Assembly: GCF_051020765.1 (NCBI RefSeq)
Contig: NC_134929.1
Coordinates: 1,514,786-1,578,785, forward strand
DNA from: Lasioglossum baleicum
Taxonomy: Eukaryota > Arthropoda > Insecta > Hymenoptera > Halictidae
Direction of reading: 5' to 3'
Length of the DNA stretch: 64,000 nucleotides
The position numbers were made by a program, and so were the translations under genes. This document shows positions 50,931 to 63,272 of this stretch, piece after piece (the first letter of the stretch is position 1; every line of letters starts with the position of its first letter). A model generated the notes under the pieces. The model searched no databases. It was not told the DNA's origin and was given only the letters and a program-made list of their open reading frames with translations.

Positions 50931-52790
50931 GTGACGGTTACTCGGTGCGGTGGAAGGTATTGCCGCGTCAGTCGGCTGTCCAAGGTCGCGGAACCTCGAA
51001 GAGCGAAGGGCGCACCTACAGCCGGACGGTTCGGCGTGGATGGCGTTAGCGAGGTAGCGGTCGCTCGAAAGTAGCGGTCGTTCGAAAGTAGCGGAGGCGC
51101 GATCGCTCGGATTGGCGGCGGTTCGGTATCGGTGACGGTGACTCGGAGTTCGCAGCGTTCCGGCGTAGCGATGGCTCGGCGCTCGCGGCGGTGTATTCGC
51201 AGTTTATTTGAATCCTTCAAATAAAATAACGGCTCCTCTATCTATATGTATAATGATTATTTTAATGTTATCAGAATGAAGATTTTGTAAAATTTTTCCC
51301 TATACAGGGTCGTTCACCAGATATTACCATCACGATTTACGCCATTACTATTATTCGCAGCGAGAAATATGTACATGGTGATTGAATGGTTTCAAGAGAT
51401 GCACAGAATGATGTTAATCTTTCTTTTTGTAGGTGGTCGCGTCAAGGACATATGAAGATGAAGGTCAACTTTGATTTTTGAAACGTGTAACAAGGTTAGC
51501 GGTCTTGATCGACCTCGAAAGGAAAATTGTATTTGGAGTGAATGGAATTGAGTGAGAACTGGATGATTGTGTGATTGAAGTGAAAGAATGGAATGGATGT
51601 AACGTGCGGATTTGAATGGAATGAGTGGGAGAAAGAAAATGTGGATAGAATCCTAATTAACAATAAATAACTGTATAATTGCACTTAAACACTGTACAAA
51701 GGTCTATTGTAATTAAAATGTAATAGAAAGAACACGAATAAACGGAATCGAAACAGAGTGAAAACTGGTTAAGCGTTTTACTAACGGCGACAGCGAGAAG
51801 CGCGTGGCTATGAATTGCGAAAAAGTGCAAAGAGTGAGAAAACGGCTGATTCTCACTTGCTTTTATGCTCTCTCTCCTTCTAGAACGTTCGTCACGCGTC
51901 ATTGCTTCCGGGCGAGCATTCGCGAACGTTCGCGAAGGATCGAGAGTGACTCGCGACCAATTGCGCAAGCACGCGAGCGTTACGCAATTTCTGAGCGCTG
52001 CCGATTGGCCGGTCATCGTTCCCTAGCTCGCGTCATCTTGGCGTGAATCGCAACAGTTTTGGCGGGAGCACGCTATGTCTCCAGACTGTCATGGCGCTCG
52101 CACGCGCCAGTTTCGAACAAAACGGAACCGTATGTTTTTATGCATTAATCGATGCAGCATTTTGCTTTCTATAAAAAGATTAGTTTAGTAAAAAATGATT
52201 AATTTAATAGATATATTAATGTAAATATTGCAAAGAAAATCTCGGATAAAGAATACAATATACGCAGTAGCTTAGACCACTTTTCTCGATATGAAGGAAC
52301 GTATCATATACAATTGTTTTAAAATATCGACCGAGATCTTGAATGTGGAGATGTAAATAGACGTTGCATTAAACCCTTTTTGTAAATAGATATTAAAAAA
52401 ATTAAGTTATCATTAGCAAGAAAAAGTGAGGGTTTCTTAGCAATATTTAAATTAAAATAACTTTTAAACTAACGATTTTCGCATTGTGACAACATGAGTT
52501 GTCACCAGTGGCGCTCACCACCAAAACGGTCGTTCGCCGCTCCGTATCCCGTCGCTGCGCCGTATCCCGCCCCGAGCACGACTGGCGGAAACTCATGTCG
52601 GGCGAAGATATTTTGCTTTCTGGTTCGAAAAAAACGTCGACCATGCAAACTTCAAAGGGGGTTTCTCGAGATAAAAGTCTCCTCTATCGCGTGGTATAGA
52701 TCCATTTTCCGCTGGACCCTAATTTTTTTAGATAAATTCGAAAATATCCGCAAAAATTGGTGCCAAAGTGGTGTCTCTCCATCTTTAATC

Positions 52791-52814
52791 ATTGTTTAAA
52801 CATGTTTAAACAAT
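52791..52814. repeat. Perfect 24-bp palindrome
   Basis: ATTGTTTAAAC ATGTTTAAACAAT reads the same on both strands (centre between 52802 and 52803). No element is visible around it. Confidence 0.85.
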
Positions 52815-55800
52815 CATAATGTATTAGTATTAGATATCACTGTATTCGGGAAAGTCTACAGAATCTTTTGCTGTAAAGAACAATTCAATATCTTTTATAA
52901 TAACATCACAATATTTGTTTAAAGTTGAAAAATATTTCTTTTTTTTAAACTCCATTTTCTCAAACACTGGACGTATAGGAAACAAATGAAAAACAGATTC
53001 GGAATCAGGGCGGAAAACTCTATAAGAATCGCATAGTGGGAATCGAAATACTTTTAAAAAGTTGAAATTTGTTGGACAGTATTTCCGAAAAGATGTTAAC
53101 GCGAACTCTAGCGACACCGAGGTTTTATACGCGGAAGGCCGGGCCACGCTCGGCCGCACGATGCGTTGTCCACTCGGGACAAAACAACGTACGCAGACTC
53201 AACGTTTCGTCGAACACTTCAAAATTCGGGCGCCAGACACCTCGGAGGGTCACGCGAATGATCCGATTTCTTGTTTACTTTACGTTATTCGAACACCGAG
53301 TCTACGACGCGACGTGCTATCTAAGCCCTGAATAGCGATCGAATGGGTCCAGGATCTACGCCGGGAAAACACGAGGCATTCCCCACGGCGGGAAGGTTTC
53401 GCACAAGAAATGAACAACGTAATTCGGCTAGAAATTCGTTTATTGCACGACGATCTTCAGCTGCCGAGCAACTCTGCAGCGAACAATATAGTAGCCGGCG
53501 CGTCACATTTAATTTTTGGCGAAAGATGTTAGTCGCACGCGCTTTCCTCCCGTTCTTTCGACCGGATTCTAATTATTCGGCAACAAAAGTACAATCAAGT
53601 ACGAGGGACGTAAGCTTCCCTAATGAGATTTCTCGCGACGCGAATACAGAGTCCTACGACGCGCTACCTGAGCTAACACGATAAATCACTGTTATTTGAT
53701 TATTAGGAAAGCCTGATCGGCGCTTACCATGGCAGTGACGCTGGTAGATGTCGGCAGCGATTCAGTGTGCCCCTTTTTCTGGTTGCAGTCGCAAAATTAC
53801 TCTAGCCTTTAGCAATCGTTAAGTGGTCTAGTCTCTACACGATTCAACGAAGCAGTGATTTTGGAACGCGGTGGCTCGGGAATGCGTAAGCTGGGCGTCC
53901 CCCACTTCTCGTAGTCTTTCTTTCTCGCGCGACGATTCGGCCTATCGCCAATTAGGATTTCCGCGTCAACGAATCCTACGCTGCGACGGCTGGCTCCTGA
54001 TGTCCAGCGACGTATCCGGCCTCGATCTCTCTTATTGGCCGCTTCTCGCTGAGACGATCGACGTAGGCCAATCCGGTTGCGGTACAAGCTTCTTGCCGGG
54101 CGAGGCGACGACATGGTAAAGTGGATGGACGTCTTGTTACCGCGTGCTCTCGTCGGCGCCTCCAGGTTGGTTGTCCTGGGCCCTTTCGATTCGGCTGTCC
54201 CCTGGTGCGGGAATATGTCCTAGCCGGCTTCTGGCTGTCTTTCTCCTGTAGTACCGTTGCGTCGGCGGTTGGACAAGAGTCCCCCCGGGACCCGGATACG
54301 GCTCTGAAATTCTGCGTCGCGCAAATGGCGCGACGTTAAAAAATATAACAAATTCGTCCCTGGGGCTCGCACGTGCCCAGGGAGAGAGCTCGCAGCGGCC
54401 CTTATCGTGCTCTGCTTGACCAAAGGGTGGCCCGGTCTTTCGTTAGTAGGTTCCGAGTGGCGTAGGCAATTTTGCCACGTCACAATGTATAACCAGAGTG
54501 AGACCCTGTTTTCATTTTGATCTCCACGACGTGTTTACAAAAACAGTAAACTGACGCCGCGCCGGAGCAGGCTTACGTTGCCACGGATCGCGCGCGCGTG
54601 CACGAATACGGAAAATTCATTTTACTATCAATAGTTTTGTGCAATTATCTCGGAAACTAAGAGCGCCGGGTAGTGTCATAGTCATCCGAGATGCCTCCCC
54701 ATAACATAGGGTTTACCTTTTAACAATACATTAGTATTGGAATAATAATTTAAATAATGAATATAGAAACAAATTATTAAAATATATTTATTTAAAAATT
54801 GTTTGTGTGTGAATTATAAATAACAATAAATAACTATTACAATAAATGACGATTATTACATAATTGTTTTTCAAATTAATTTGAAATTCCAATACTTTTT
54901 TAGAAAAAAAAATATTACGGAGTAATTACTTTAATTTTTCCTATATCTTCTCCGTTTAATAAACGCTCAAAGAACCGTATCGGGAGTGGACCGGACCGAC
55001 CGTTAGTGAATGCAAGAACCACCCGCAGCTTTGAACACTCCTTAAGGAAGAGATCAAAATCGAAGATCGCTTCTAATGCCATCTGTTGCACGCCCCGAGA
55101 GCGGCTACTTTCAGGAGCGTGCCTAGGAAGCGACAATTACCGACAAGGCGCTCCGCATCGTAGGATCACCCGACGACGAAATATTGGCCGCCAACAAAAC
55201 CCATTCCGGATCCGGAGAAGTGGCAAAAGGCACCGCTGCACACGAGCCCGTAAACTCGGAGACGACGTGCTAGGACAATGGGGCTGCAATTGCATACCAT
55301 CGCCATTTTGGTGGTCCAGCCGGCGCCTCACCCTCCTACAGTCGGCCCTGGCAAGGGTGGTGCGGAGGAGCGCCTGAGAGGATTAATCCTCGCCGATCGT
55401 CTTCGACGATCGGCAATTGGTGATTTGAAAGGTCGTGGGTCCAACGACCTGTTCTGATAGGTCGATCCCGCGACTAGCGTAGTCGCGTTGCGGGTGCGCC
55501 CATAGGGAATTTCGGCAAGACGAAAGGAGTGGGGAGATCGAGAATCGAAGCGCTCCGTCGATGCGACGTAGGATCACTGTCGCGTTGGTTATCGAGCAGA
55601 CTAGTCGTGCTCCCGCAATTTCGCTTGAAACAATTCCGTGTTCCGTCGATCTGAACGTTAGTACGCGTCGCGGGTGGTTCATTGCGACGTTATTTCGAGT
55701 ACGGGTCAAGAGCGAAGGCGAAAAGTTCCGGCCTCTCTGCAGAAATCCGGCTAACTGATTACAGCACGGTAAGTCGACCAAGTGATCCTCGGGCGTATTT

Positions 55801-56254
55801 CGTGTTGGCTCAATCTTAGTGCGAGGACGAGGCGAGTGCGTATCGTCCTCGAACCATTGGTGATTGCCGAGACCTTTGGCCTCGTGCTTTAGTGCTCGCG
55901 TACTCTCGGAGACGCTTTGAGCCTTCGCGAACAGTCTCCCCCTTCGATTAGTCGGAAGTCTTCCTTAAGGAGCCGCGTCGGAAAAGGATAAGTTCGGTAA
56001 TTAGCGAATTCAATAAAGTAGCGTCGATCGCGCTCGGCAATCGCGCGCCGGTACGTCGAAACTGCGCCGCACATCTGCATTCCGCGAATTCCCGTCTCCG
56101 GTGAGACGTGCATTGTACCGTCGTACCGTACCTTCTAGAATCGCGAAATCTCGACTAACGCGCTCCGCGATCGAAGATCCATCGCAAAAGTGTACTAGGA
56201 GCGCGGGCTCCCGGGTTGCGGCCACGTGGCCGCCCACCTGTAATTTATCATTTG

Positions 56255-56490
56255 ACACCGAATAAATTCGTTCGAGCCATAATCGTTTCGAGTTCATTTC
56301 CGACCTGCGAGATCCGTCCTGCCGCGAGGGCTGTCCCCGTTATTCCCTGTGTCCGAACTCCTGGCAGTCCGTGTCGTCGAATTCCATTCGTGATCGCGAG
56401 AAGAGTCGAAGCTCGTGTTCGACGTCCTCGAACACGAGACTTTAGCGTTCTTTAGTGCGGTACTTCCGAGTACCTGGCGCCCGAACAATA
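56255..56490 (+). other. Possible end of an LTR with tRNA-Lys-type primer site
   Basis: TGGCGCCCGAACA at 56475-56487 is the classical primer-binding word of retroviruses and some insect LTR elements. AATAAA lies about 210 bp upstream (near 56262), as in an R-U5 region. No LTR start, second LTR or pol gene is seen. It may be a relic or chance. Confidence 0.25.
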
Positions 56491-56823
56491 TTTAGCGTCC
56501 CATTCGATTCTTCTCGCCAATTACCTTTGTCCCGAGAGGACCGTGTCCGCGCGGCCGCGCACGGCCCGTCCTCAGCGGCTGTAAATTCTCGGGGTTGACC
56601 GTTTCCGCCGGTCAAAAAGCCGGTCAAATACGGGCAACGTTACGATCTATACACTGTCGATTATAAAACAATAATTACAATGGTAAACAATAAGGGAAAT
56701 GAGAAAGAGTAATAAGAGTGTAATGGAATTATACAATAAAAAGTAATTTTTTTCCATACAATTACAGAATGGGTAATGTCAGCATTCTACATTTATTTAT
56801 TACCTGCGGCACCGACGAGATAC

Positions 56824-57735
56824 TGTAACAGACCTACGTAAAGTAGAACTGTTACGAACAAACCCCTGTCAAATCTCCACCGGTTATACACGACGACGCG
56901 AATCGAGTAACGTACCACCGGCTTCCTATCAACACAACAACACCGCCTGTACCGCACGTACCCCGCACCTAGACCCGTATTCCAACGGGAATCCGAAATC
57001 AAATTTCCAAAATAACGAGTATAAGAAGTTATACGTCATCACCAAAATACCGCACCGCACCACCACCCCTAACCACCAAACCATCCCTATAAAAGCCGCC
57101 GTGAACAGATCAAAATCACCTGAGTCTACCAGTAGTCATCCAGGAACCATAACGTGCGATATTCCAGTGCTGTGAGTCTACTACCTGTAACCGTTGTCCA
57201 TGTCTCCGCCGTCGACTTCGAGTCGTTCGCCGAACGAACCTCCTGGTTACGGGCATCCTGGTTCCGCTGGTGAGAGCCGTGCTCTACTTCGAAATAACCG
57301 GTGCGTCACCGGTCACTTTCGCTAGGCGCGTCGCCTCCGAGAGCCGACGAACAAGAAGTGGTGCGTTACCCTTTGACTTCGTCGGAGAACCACCTGTCCA
57401 GTCATCCTGTATCTCCGCTGGTGCGAGCCGTGCTCCACCTCGAACACACCCGGTGCGTCACCGGTAAATTCCGTGAGACGCGTCGTCCACGAAATCGGCC
57501 GAACCAGAAACGGTGCGTCACCCTTCGACGTCGCCTAAGAACCGCCTAGGAAGTCGCAAAGCACGGTGCGTCACCCTGCATCCTCGTGAGACGCGTCGTC
57601 CACGAGGCCGGTTGAGCGAGACAAGGTGCGTCACCTTGTTCGGACTCTCCAAACGGCTGTCCGGAAGGACTTTGATGATCGGTGCGTCACCGACATCAAA
57701 GATCCGCGAAAACCCGGCCTAGGTAGGGAGATCAC
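56824..57735 (+). repeat. Truncated relative of the 46901-48394 LTR
   Basis: TGTAACAGACCTACG...; it follows the first copy through the TATAAAAGCC box and GTGCGTCAC words to CCCGGCCTAGGTAGGGAGATCACGGCG. It then diverges, so the 3' third is missing. It has fewer tandem units. Several differences from the first copy preserve base pairing in hairpins. Confidence 0.85.
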
Positions 57736-57853
57736 GGCGATAGCGATAGAAATTTAAAATTAAATTTCCTGGGAGAACCAGGAAGAAAATTATTTTCACC
57801 TTTTTAGTGCATTTTAATATAAGCGTGGTTTTTAAAAAGTTTCTTTTTATATA

Positions 57854-59340
57854 CAGGGTGTTTACCTACAGGTGGGAGAAAATTTAAGGGGTGGTTCTCG
57901 ACGATAATATAAGACGAAAATGAAGAATAAAAAAATTGCGATTTCGGCTTCGTTATTTAGTTATTAACAATTAAAAATCCGCCTAAAATGCTGCAACAGT
58001 TCTAACAAAAGTATACGTTGCGTACGTCAGACAGGCGCGCGACAGTCTCGTATCAAGTGACAAACGCATGCATACCTTGGTTCTCATTTGGGGCCCCAGC
58101 GAGGTGAAAATGTTTAAAAAATCGGTGGACGACATTGAACCTACCTACTCGTTAAAATCCACAAGGGCATTTTTAATATCCGCCCTATGGAATTATCGAG
58201 TAGAAGGGGTCAATGCCCTTTCACTTTTAAATTCTTCTCACACATATCCACAAATCCTTATCCTGCACTATAATTGTTCATAACACCGTACCTAGTATAC
58301 TGGAATAAACGCTCCAGCACTATTTACAATATCATACACACGCACTACGAGTTTACAGAGTCATGCGATTTCTGCGAACGGAAATCTTCGACGCGTGCGA
58401 GAAGAATCGTCCGTACAAGCTAGTATCCGTATGCACACTGATTCAAGACAGCTAATGTGGTCAATGCACACACATGAGATATTTCGCGGTCACAGACAGA
58501 ATGAGAAAGAATCACGAAATTCGTGAAAACAGGATAGACAATGTATTGGTATAGCAACGCGCGATGTTTGGGCGGTAGTTTGCTGTAGATCTTCATTTGT
58601 TTTATCGATCTGGCATCGACCTCATCAGCTGTCTCGAATCAGTGTGCATACGGATACTAGCTTGTACGGACGATTCTTCTCGCACGCGTCGGAGATATCC
58701 GTTCGCAGAAATCACACACGACCTCAAGATGTCCGTTTCGTCTGTGAGCGAGTCTCTCGCGACGTAGATCAATCAACATTAAAGGATTACCAGTTCTTTA
58801 CATTCTCCTCATTCCCCTCAGTAAACTTGTACTCTCTGTAAACTCGTAGTGCGTGTGTATGATATTGTAAATAGTGCTAGAGCGTTTATTCCAGTATACT
58901 AAGTACGGTGTTATGAACAATTATAGTGCAGGATAAGGATTTGTGGATATTTGTGAGAAGAATTTAAAAGTGAAAGGGCATTGACCCCTTATACTCGATA
59001 ATTCCATAGGGCGGATATTAGAAATGCCCTTGTGGATTTTAACGAGTTGGTAGGTTCAATGTCGTCCACCGATTTTTTAAACATTTTCACCTCGCTGGGG
59101 CCCCAAATGAGAACCAAGGAATGCATGCGTTTGTCACTTGATACGAGACTGTCGCGCGCCTGTCTGACGTACGCAACGTATACTTTTGTTAGAAGTGTTG
59201 CAGCATTTTAGGCGGATTTTTAATTGTTAATAACTAAATAACGAAGCCGAAATCGCAATTTTTTTATTCTTCATTTTCGTCTTATATTATCGTCGAGAAC
59301 CACCCCTTAAATTTTTTCCCACCTGTAGGTAAACACCCTG
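57854..59340. mobile_element. Fold-back element with long inverted arms
   Basis: It starts CAGGGTGTTTACCTACAGGT and ends ACCTGTAGGTAAACACCCTG, with TA on both sides. The arms are about 600-700 bp and highly similar: 57854-58455 against 58628-59340. The right arm retains about 140 bp (about 58722-58860) missing from the left. The centre is about 170 bp. No transposase frame, so it is non-autonomous. Confidence 0.88.
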
Positions 59341-60836
59341 TATTTCTTTTTAAACGCTCCACGTTTCACGAGGGAACTTCTTTCGAGAAAAAATCCGAAG
59401 AATCCGAGGTATCCGCCGCTTCGGCTCTATTTGCAAATCGCCTCGGCGTTTTTCTCGGCGTGACTAATTGCGAAACAGCCCGTAAAGCCCAGCCGACGCT
59501 CCGCGGTATTAGAAGCGGTGAGCGTTCGCGTCCGAGCGCTTGTCGAATAACTCAGTCGCGGCTCCTCCGACCACGTGTTTTACGATCGAAACGAAAACCA
59601 CAGGTTGCGCGCGCTCGAACGAAATCACCGTGGTCAGTTTCGCGCGTGTGTCGGCCGTAAAAAGCCGCGCCGGGAGTATCGCGTGTTGCGGCACGGTTAC
59701 GGGAAAAATGAAAAAATACAAAAGAGAGAGAGAGAACCACGCCTTTCTGTCGCCGTTCCGAGCCGATGGTCTCGCACAATATTTTCGGAGGTGGACGATC
59801 ACGAACCATGTGTTTGGTCCACTGTTAGTCGCGCTACGACAATACGTCCCCATCATTTTTCATACGCGAAGAATGGGTAGGGCTTGACGGTCGGTTAACC
59901 ATCGCTTCCGGCTCGACGGTGTCGCGCGCTCGCTTCCGCTTCCTGCGATCGGCTCTCCGTGCCCGCTGCGAACTATTCTAGAAATAAAATCCCATTCCGC
60001 CGCTTCACGGAAAAGTCGAAAGATATTTTCTCGGAGCGACGCTTCGTACACTTGCATATATAAGTCCAGAGAGAACTAAAAACGAACGGCACTAAATTCT
60101 GTTGAATCTCTTATATCGCGATTTTTCGACATCTTTCACGCGCCATTAACGCTCGAACTTTCGCAGTAATATAAGTCTCGTTAACGCGTTCGTAGCGTGT
60201 GTCGCAGGCGGTCCGAAGTTCGCGCATAAATCTCGGGAAGGAACTAATCGAGACAAACTAGCTGGCTCTTATCGAGCGGCGTTCCCGATACAGCCTTGAG
60301 TCGGGAGACTGGAAGAAACCGTCGCGTCGTTTCGTCGTTGAACCTGCCGTGACCGCTTTACGAGCTCGCAAATAGCCGCGGCTGGCTAACAATGCAACAA
60401 GAGAAGCTGAAGGAACGCGCGTTGCGTCTCGGCGGTCCTTGAAAGCGTGTCGAGATCACGCAGAATGCAGCTTGTCACGGTTCACCAGGTAGCTCCGGTG
60501 AACGGAGAGCCATGCGGAGCTATGGAAACGCGCAGCTGCGAGTACAGAGAACCTTTCCACCGCCTCCGATACCGTTTTCGACGGGATATTCGCCTATTCG
60601 GCCGGCAGCGTTGCTCGTCGTGCTCTTTTGTCGCTGGTATCATCGATATCGGTCGCAGGAAAACGGCGTACCACGGCACCGGGGAACAGCCGTTTCTGTG
60701 CTCCGTCGTCGACGAGTTCCTGGACCGTGTTCGGATCGAATACGGACCACGGACAGCCGGATGAGTAACTAACGATTGCTAATGACCGTTTCGCGCGGTC
60801 ATTAAGGAAAGTTCTCGGAGGGGCTTAATATCGGGG
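59341..60836. other. Region without convincing genes
   Basis: About 1.5 kb, GC-moderate, rich in CG dinucleotides. Short overlapping frames on both strands have no family features. I see nothing assignable. Confidence 0.5.
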
Positions 60837-61262
60837 CGCCGCACAGTGGGTAAAATCGACGTTCTAGCTGTTCACGCCTATTTCACCATTATTTCAATAC
60901 ATAAAGACCACATTAAATAGGTCGTTGGATTCGTCTTGCCGTCAGCTATAACATTATTGAATAAAAAATATATAGTTATAAATAAATAATGAAGGTGACC
61001 ACAATTTTTTATTGAAAAAAAATTTTTTGGGAAATTTTTTGTATTGATATTTATAAAAGACTGTGTACTGTTTACTTTTCGTAGGAAACATTTTTTTGTC
61101 ACACCACCTGAAATGTCTGAAAACTCGTGTGAATAATGAATAATATTTGAAAACTGGGTGTCCACGCCTATTTCACCATTATTTCAATACATAAATAGGT
61201 CGTTGGATTCGTCTTGCCGTCAGCTATAACATTATTGAATAAAAAATATATAGTTATAAATA

Positions 61263-62524
61263 AAAAGTTCTGAGCGTTTTTTCGCTTTATTTCGACGATG
61301 AAATTAACATACTTAGAATTATTCGATTTAGATCAAATATGCGCCGTTTTGTTCGATGACTTTTGTCCATTTTGAAGGCAATTTCATAATTCCGCGGTTG
61401 AAGAAGTTCTCGTCCCTATTGGTAAAAAACTTGACCAGCTCATTTTCACAAGCCTCTCTTGAGGCCAGTTTTGTACCATCAAGAAAATTTTGTAAATGCT
61501 TGAAAAGGTGATAATCGCTTGGTGCCAGGTCTGGACTATACGGTAGATGCGATAGCACCTCCCAGCTAAGCTCTCGGAGCTTCTGACGCGTTGTTAAAGA
61601 TGTGTGCGGTCTGACGTTGTCTTGATGCAACACAACACCCTTCTTATTGGCCAATTCTGGCCGCTTCTGGTCGATCGCCAGCTTCAGTCGGGTCAGTTGT
61701 TGACAATAGAGGTCCGAATTGAGTGTTTGGCCCGATGGGAGCAGTTCATAGTGGATGATTCCCTTCCAATCCCACCAAACACACAATAAAACCTTCTTGG
61801 CCGTTAATCCAAGCCTGGCGATCGTTTGGGCCGGCCCACCGCGATTGGACCACGATCTTTTTCGGCTCTTGTTCTCGTATCTGACCCATTTTTCATCACC
61901 AGTCACCATCCTCTTCAAAAATGGGTCGATTTCATTACGTTTCAACAAAGAATCGCAGGCATCAATTCGGTCCAAAAGGTTCTTTTGCGACAATTCATGT
62001 GGCACCCATACATCGAGGTTCTTCTTGAGACCAGCCTTACGCAAATGGTTCCAAACGGTTTTCTGGCTAATCTTCAGTTCCCGGGCAATGGAATAAGTGC
62101 TCACATGCCGGTCCAACTCGACGATTTCCATAATTTTATCCACATTTTCGACGATTGGCCTACCAGAGCGTGCCTCATCTTCGACGTCCATATTACCAGA
62201 ACGGAATCGTTGGAACCACCGCTTTGCTGTTGCATTCGATACTGTATTGGGTCCATAAACAGCACAAATTTTTTTGGTCGCCTGCTCCGCCTTTTCACCT
62301 TGGTCGTAGTGGTACTGAAGAATGTATCGAATTTTCTCTTTTTTTACCTCCATTTTCGAACGCTGTAACACACAACTGGCTTCACCGAACATGAAACTGA
62401 CAAAGAACGATTTTGATGCGCAAAGTATCACCTTGAAATCGCCGTATACTATTACTCGATGCGATGTGTACATCGTGAGATATGGCTCACTAAAGACATC
62501 TAGCGGAAAACGCTCAGAACTTTT
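61263..62524 (-). mobile_element. Full-length mariner element
   Basis: 1,262 bp between TA dinucleotides at 61261-61262 and 62525-62526. The inverted ends are AAAAGTTCTGAGCG... / ...CGCTCAGAACTTTT (about 25 bp with a few mismatches). It carries one uninterrupted transposase gene. All parts needed for transposition seem present. Confidence 0.92.
61328..62353 (-). CDS. mariner transposase, intact
   Basis: 341 residues from the ATG at 62353, the usual mariner length. An N-terminal paired helix-turn-helix DNA-binding region (about 10-110) is followed by the WVPHEL linker (116-121). The catalytic DD34D triad is D153 (TGDEKW), D245 (LHQDNVRPH) and D280 (YSPDLAPSDYH); 34 residues lie between the last two. 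It cuts and pastes the element at TA sites. The frame has no stop or shift, so it may be active or recently active. Confidence 0.93.
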   Translation of the reverse strand: MEVKKEKIRYILQYHYDQGEKAEQATKKICAVYGPNTVSNATAKRWFQRFRSGNMDVEDEARSGRPIVENVDKIMEIVELDRHVSTYSIARELKISQKTVWNHLRKAGLKKNLDVWVPHELSQKNLLDRIDACDSLLKRNEIDPFLKRMVTGDEKWVRYENKSRKRSWSNRGGPAQTIARLGLTAKKVLLCVWWDWKGIIHYELLPSGQTLNSDLYCQQLTRLKLAIDQKRPELANKKGVVLHQDNVRPHTSLTTRQKLRELSWEVLSHLPYSPDLAPSDYHLFKHLQNFLDGTKLASREACENELVKFFTNRDENFFNRGIMKLPSKWTKVIEQNGAYLI

Positions 62525-63272
62525 TACTTCATCTAATAAATAATGAAGGTAACCACAAATTTTTATTGAAAAAAAATTTTTTTTGGAAATTTTTTGTATT
62601 GATATTTGTAAAAGACTGTGTACTGATTACTTTTTGTAGGAAACATTTTTTTGTCACACCACCGGAAATGTCTGAAAACTCGTGTGAATAATGAATAATT
62701 TGGCCACGATTTCGATCGAACTCACCACTGTGCGCGTGTCACGCGACGCTTTAAACTATCATAACTTCGGATAATGGATTATACTGGAACTAAATTTTGC
62801 ACGATCTTTTAGAGGAGATCTTGCCGAAAATGTTCCACTTTGTCAGAACATGGACATCCCCGGACATTTTAACTTATCCCTTGTCAAAGGTGAAAAACTT
62901 CGACAATTTTCCTTAGTTGATTAAATATTTTTTTTAATAATAAATTATGAACAATGATGTTTAGTTCCTGGTGCGTTCTCAACATAGATATACATTCTTC
63001 ATATAAAAAAAAATTGGTCACTTAATCTTCAGTAGGTTTTCCAGGACATCATTATGAAGACAAGGAATTTTTCGGTGATAAATCGTATCTGAAAAAGTTT
63101 GATCTTTGAACGTTTATTGTAACGAGAGTTTTTAATACCTTTAATTAATATTATCGTTTTCGAATGTAATAGATATTTAAGAAACATTGTGCATTCGTTA
63201 AAAATCGATATGAGGACTTTGAGTTTTTAGCCCGTGAACAGCTAGAACGTCGATTTTACCCACTGTGCGCCG

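Larger units (their letters stand above)
50931..56823. other. Region without convincing genes
   Basis: About 5.9 kb of mixed composition. Short frames on both strands lack family features. Noted items are CGAAAGTAGCGGTCG mini-repeats (about 51057-51095), a lone TACAGGGTCGTT word near 51303, a perfect 24-bp palindrome at 52791-52814 and a possible primer-binding site at 56475. I see no tRNA, rRNA or host exon structure. Confidence 0.5.
60876..62700. repeat. Two direct copies of a roughly 280-bp unit, the second split by mariner
   Basis: Copy 1 is about 60876-61150. Copy 2 is 61165-61260 plus about 62527-62700. Both run CGCCTATTTCACCATTATTT... GTCTTGCCGTCAGC ... TATATAGTTATAAATAA ... AATGAAGGT(G/A)ACCACAA ... 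TTGTCACACCACC(T/G)GAAATG. Copy 1 has a short GACCACATTAA insertion near 60905. Confidence 0.88.
60842..63267. mobile_element. Transib-like non-autonomous DNA element hosting a mariner
   Basis: Inverted ends of at least 33 bp: CACAGTGGGTAAAATCGACG TTCTAGCTGTTCACG at 60842 and its complement ending CACTGTG at 63267. A 5-bp CG-rich duplication CGCCG lies at 60837-60841 and 63268-63272. CACAGTG ends and CG-rich 5-bp duplications are marks of the Transib superfamily. Inside are two direct copies of a roughly 280-bp unit (from about 60876 and 61165), the second interrupted by a mariner. Without the mariner it is about 1.16 kb and non-coding. Confidence 0.78.

Noticed and set aside
50950..51220. A GC-rich block with CACTGTG near its edge, considered as a second Transib-like end
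   Set aside because: No inverted partner with the GGGTAAAATCGACG extension and no 5-bp duplication were found.
55006..55377. A 123-residue plus-strand frame as a possible pol remnant
   Set aside because: No RT, RNase H or integrase motif is visible, and other frames are open there as well.
59460..60770. Several 65-115 residue overlapping frames as host exons
   Set aside because: Open frames on both strands at once reflect CG-rich composition; no splice structure or family motif is seen.
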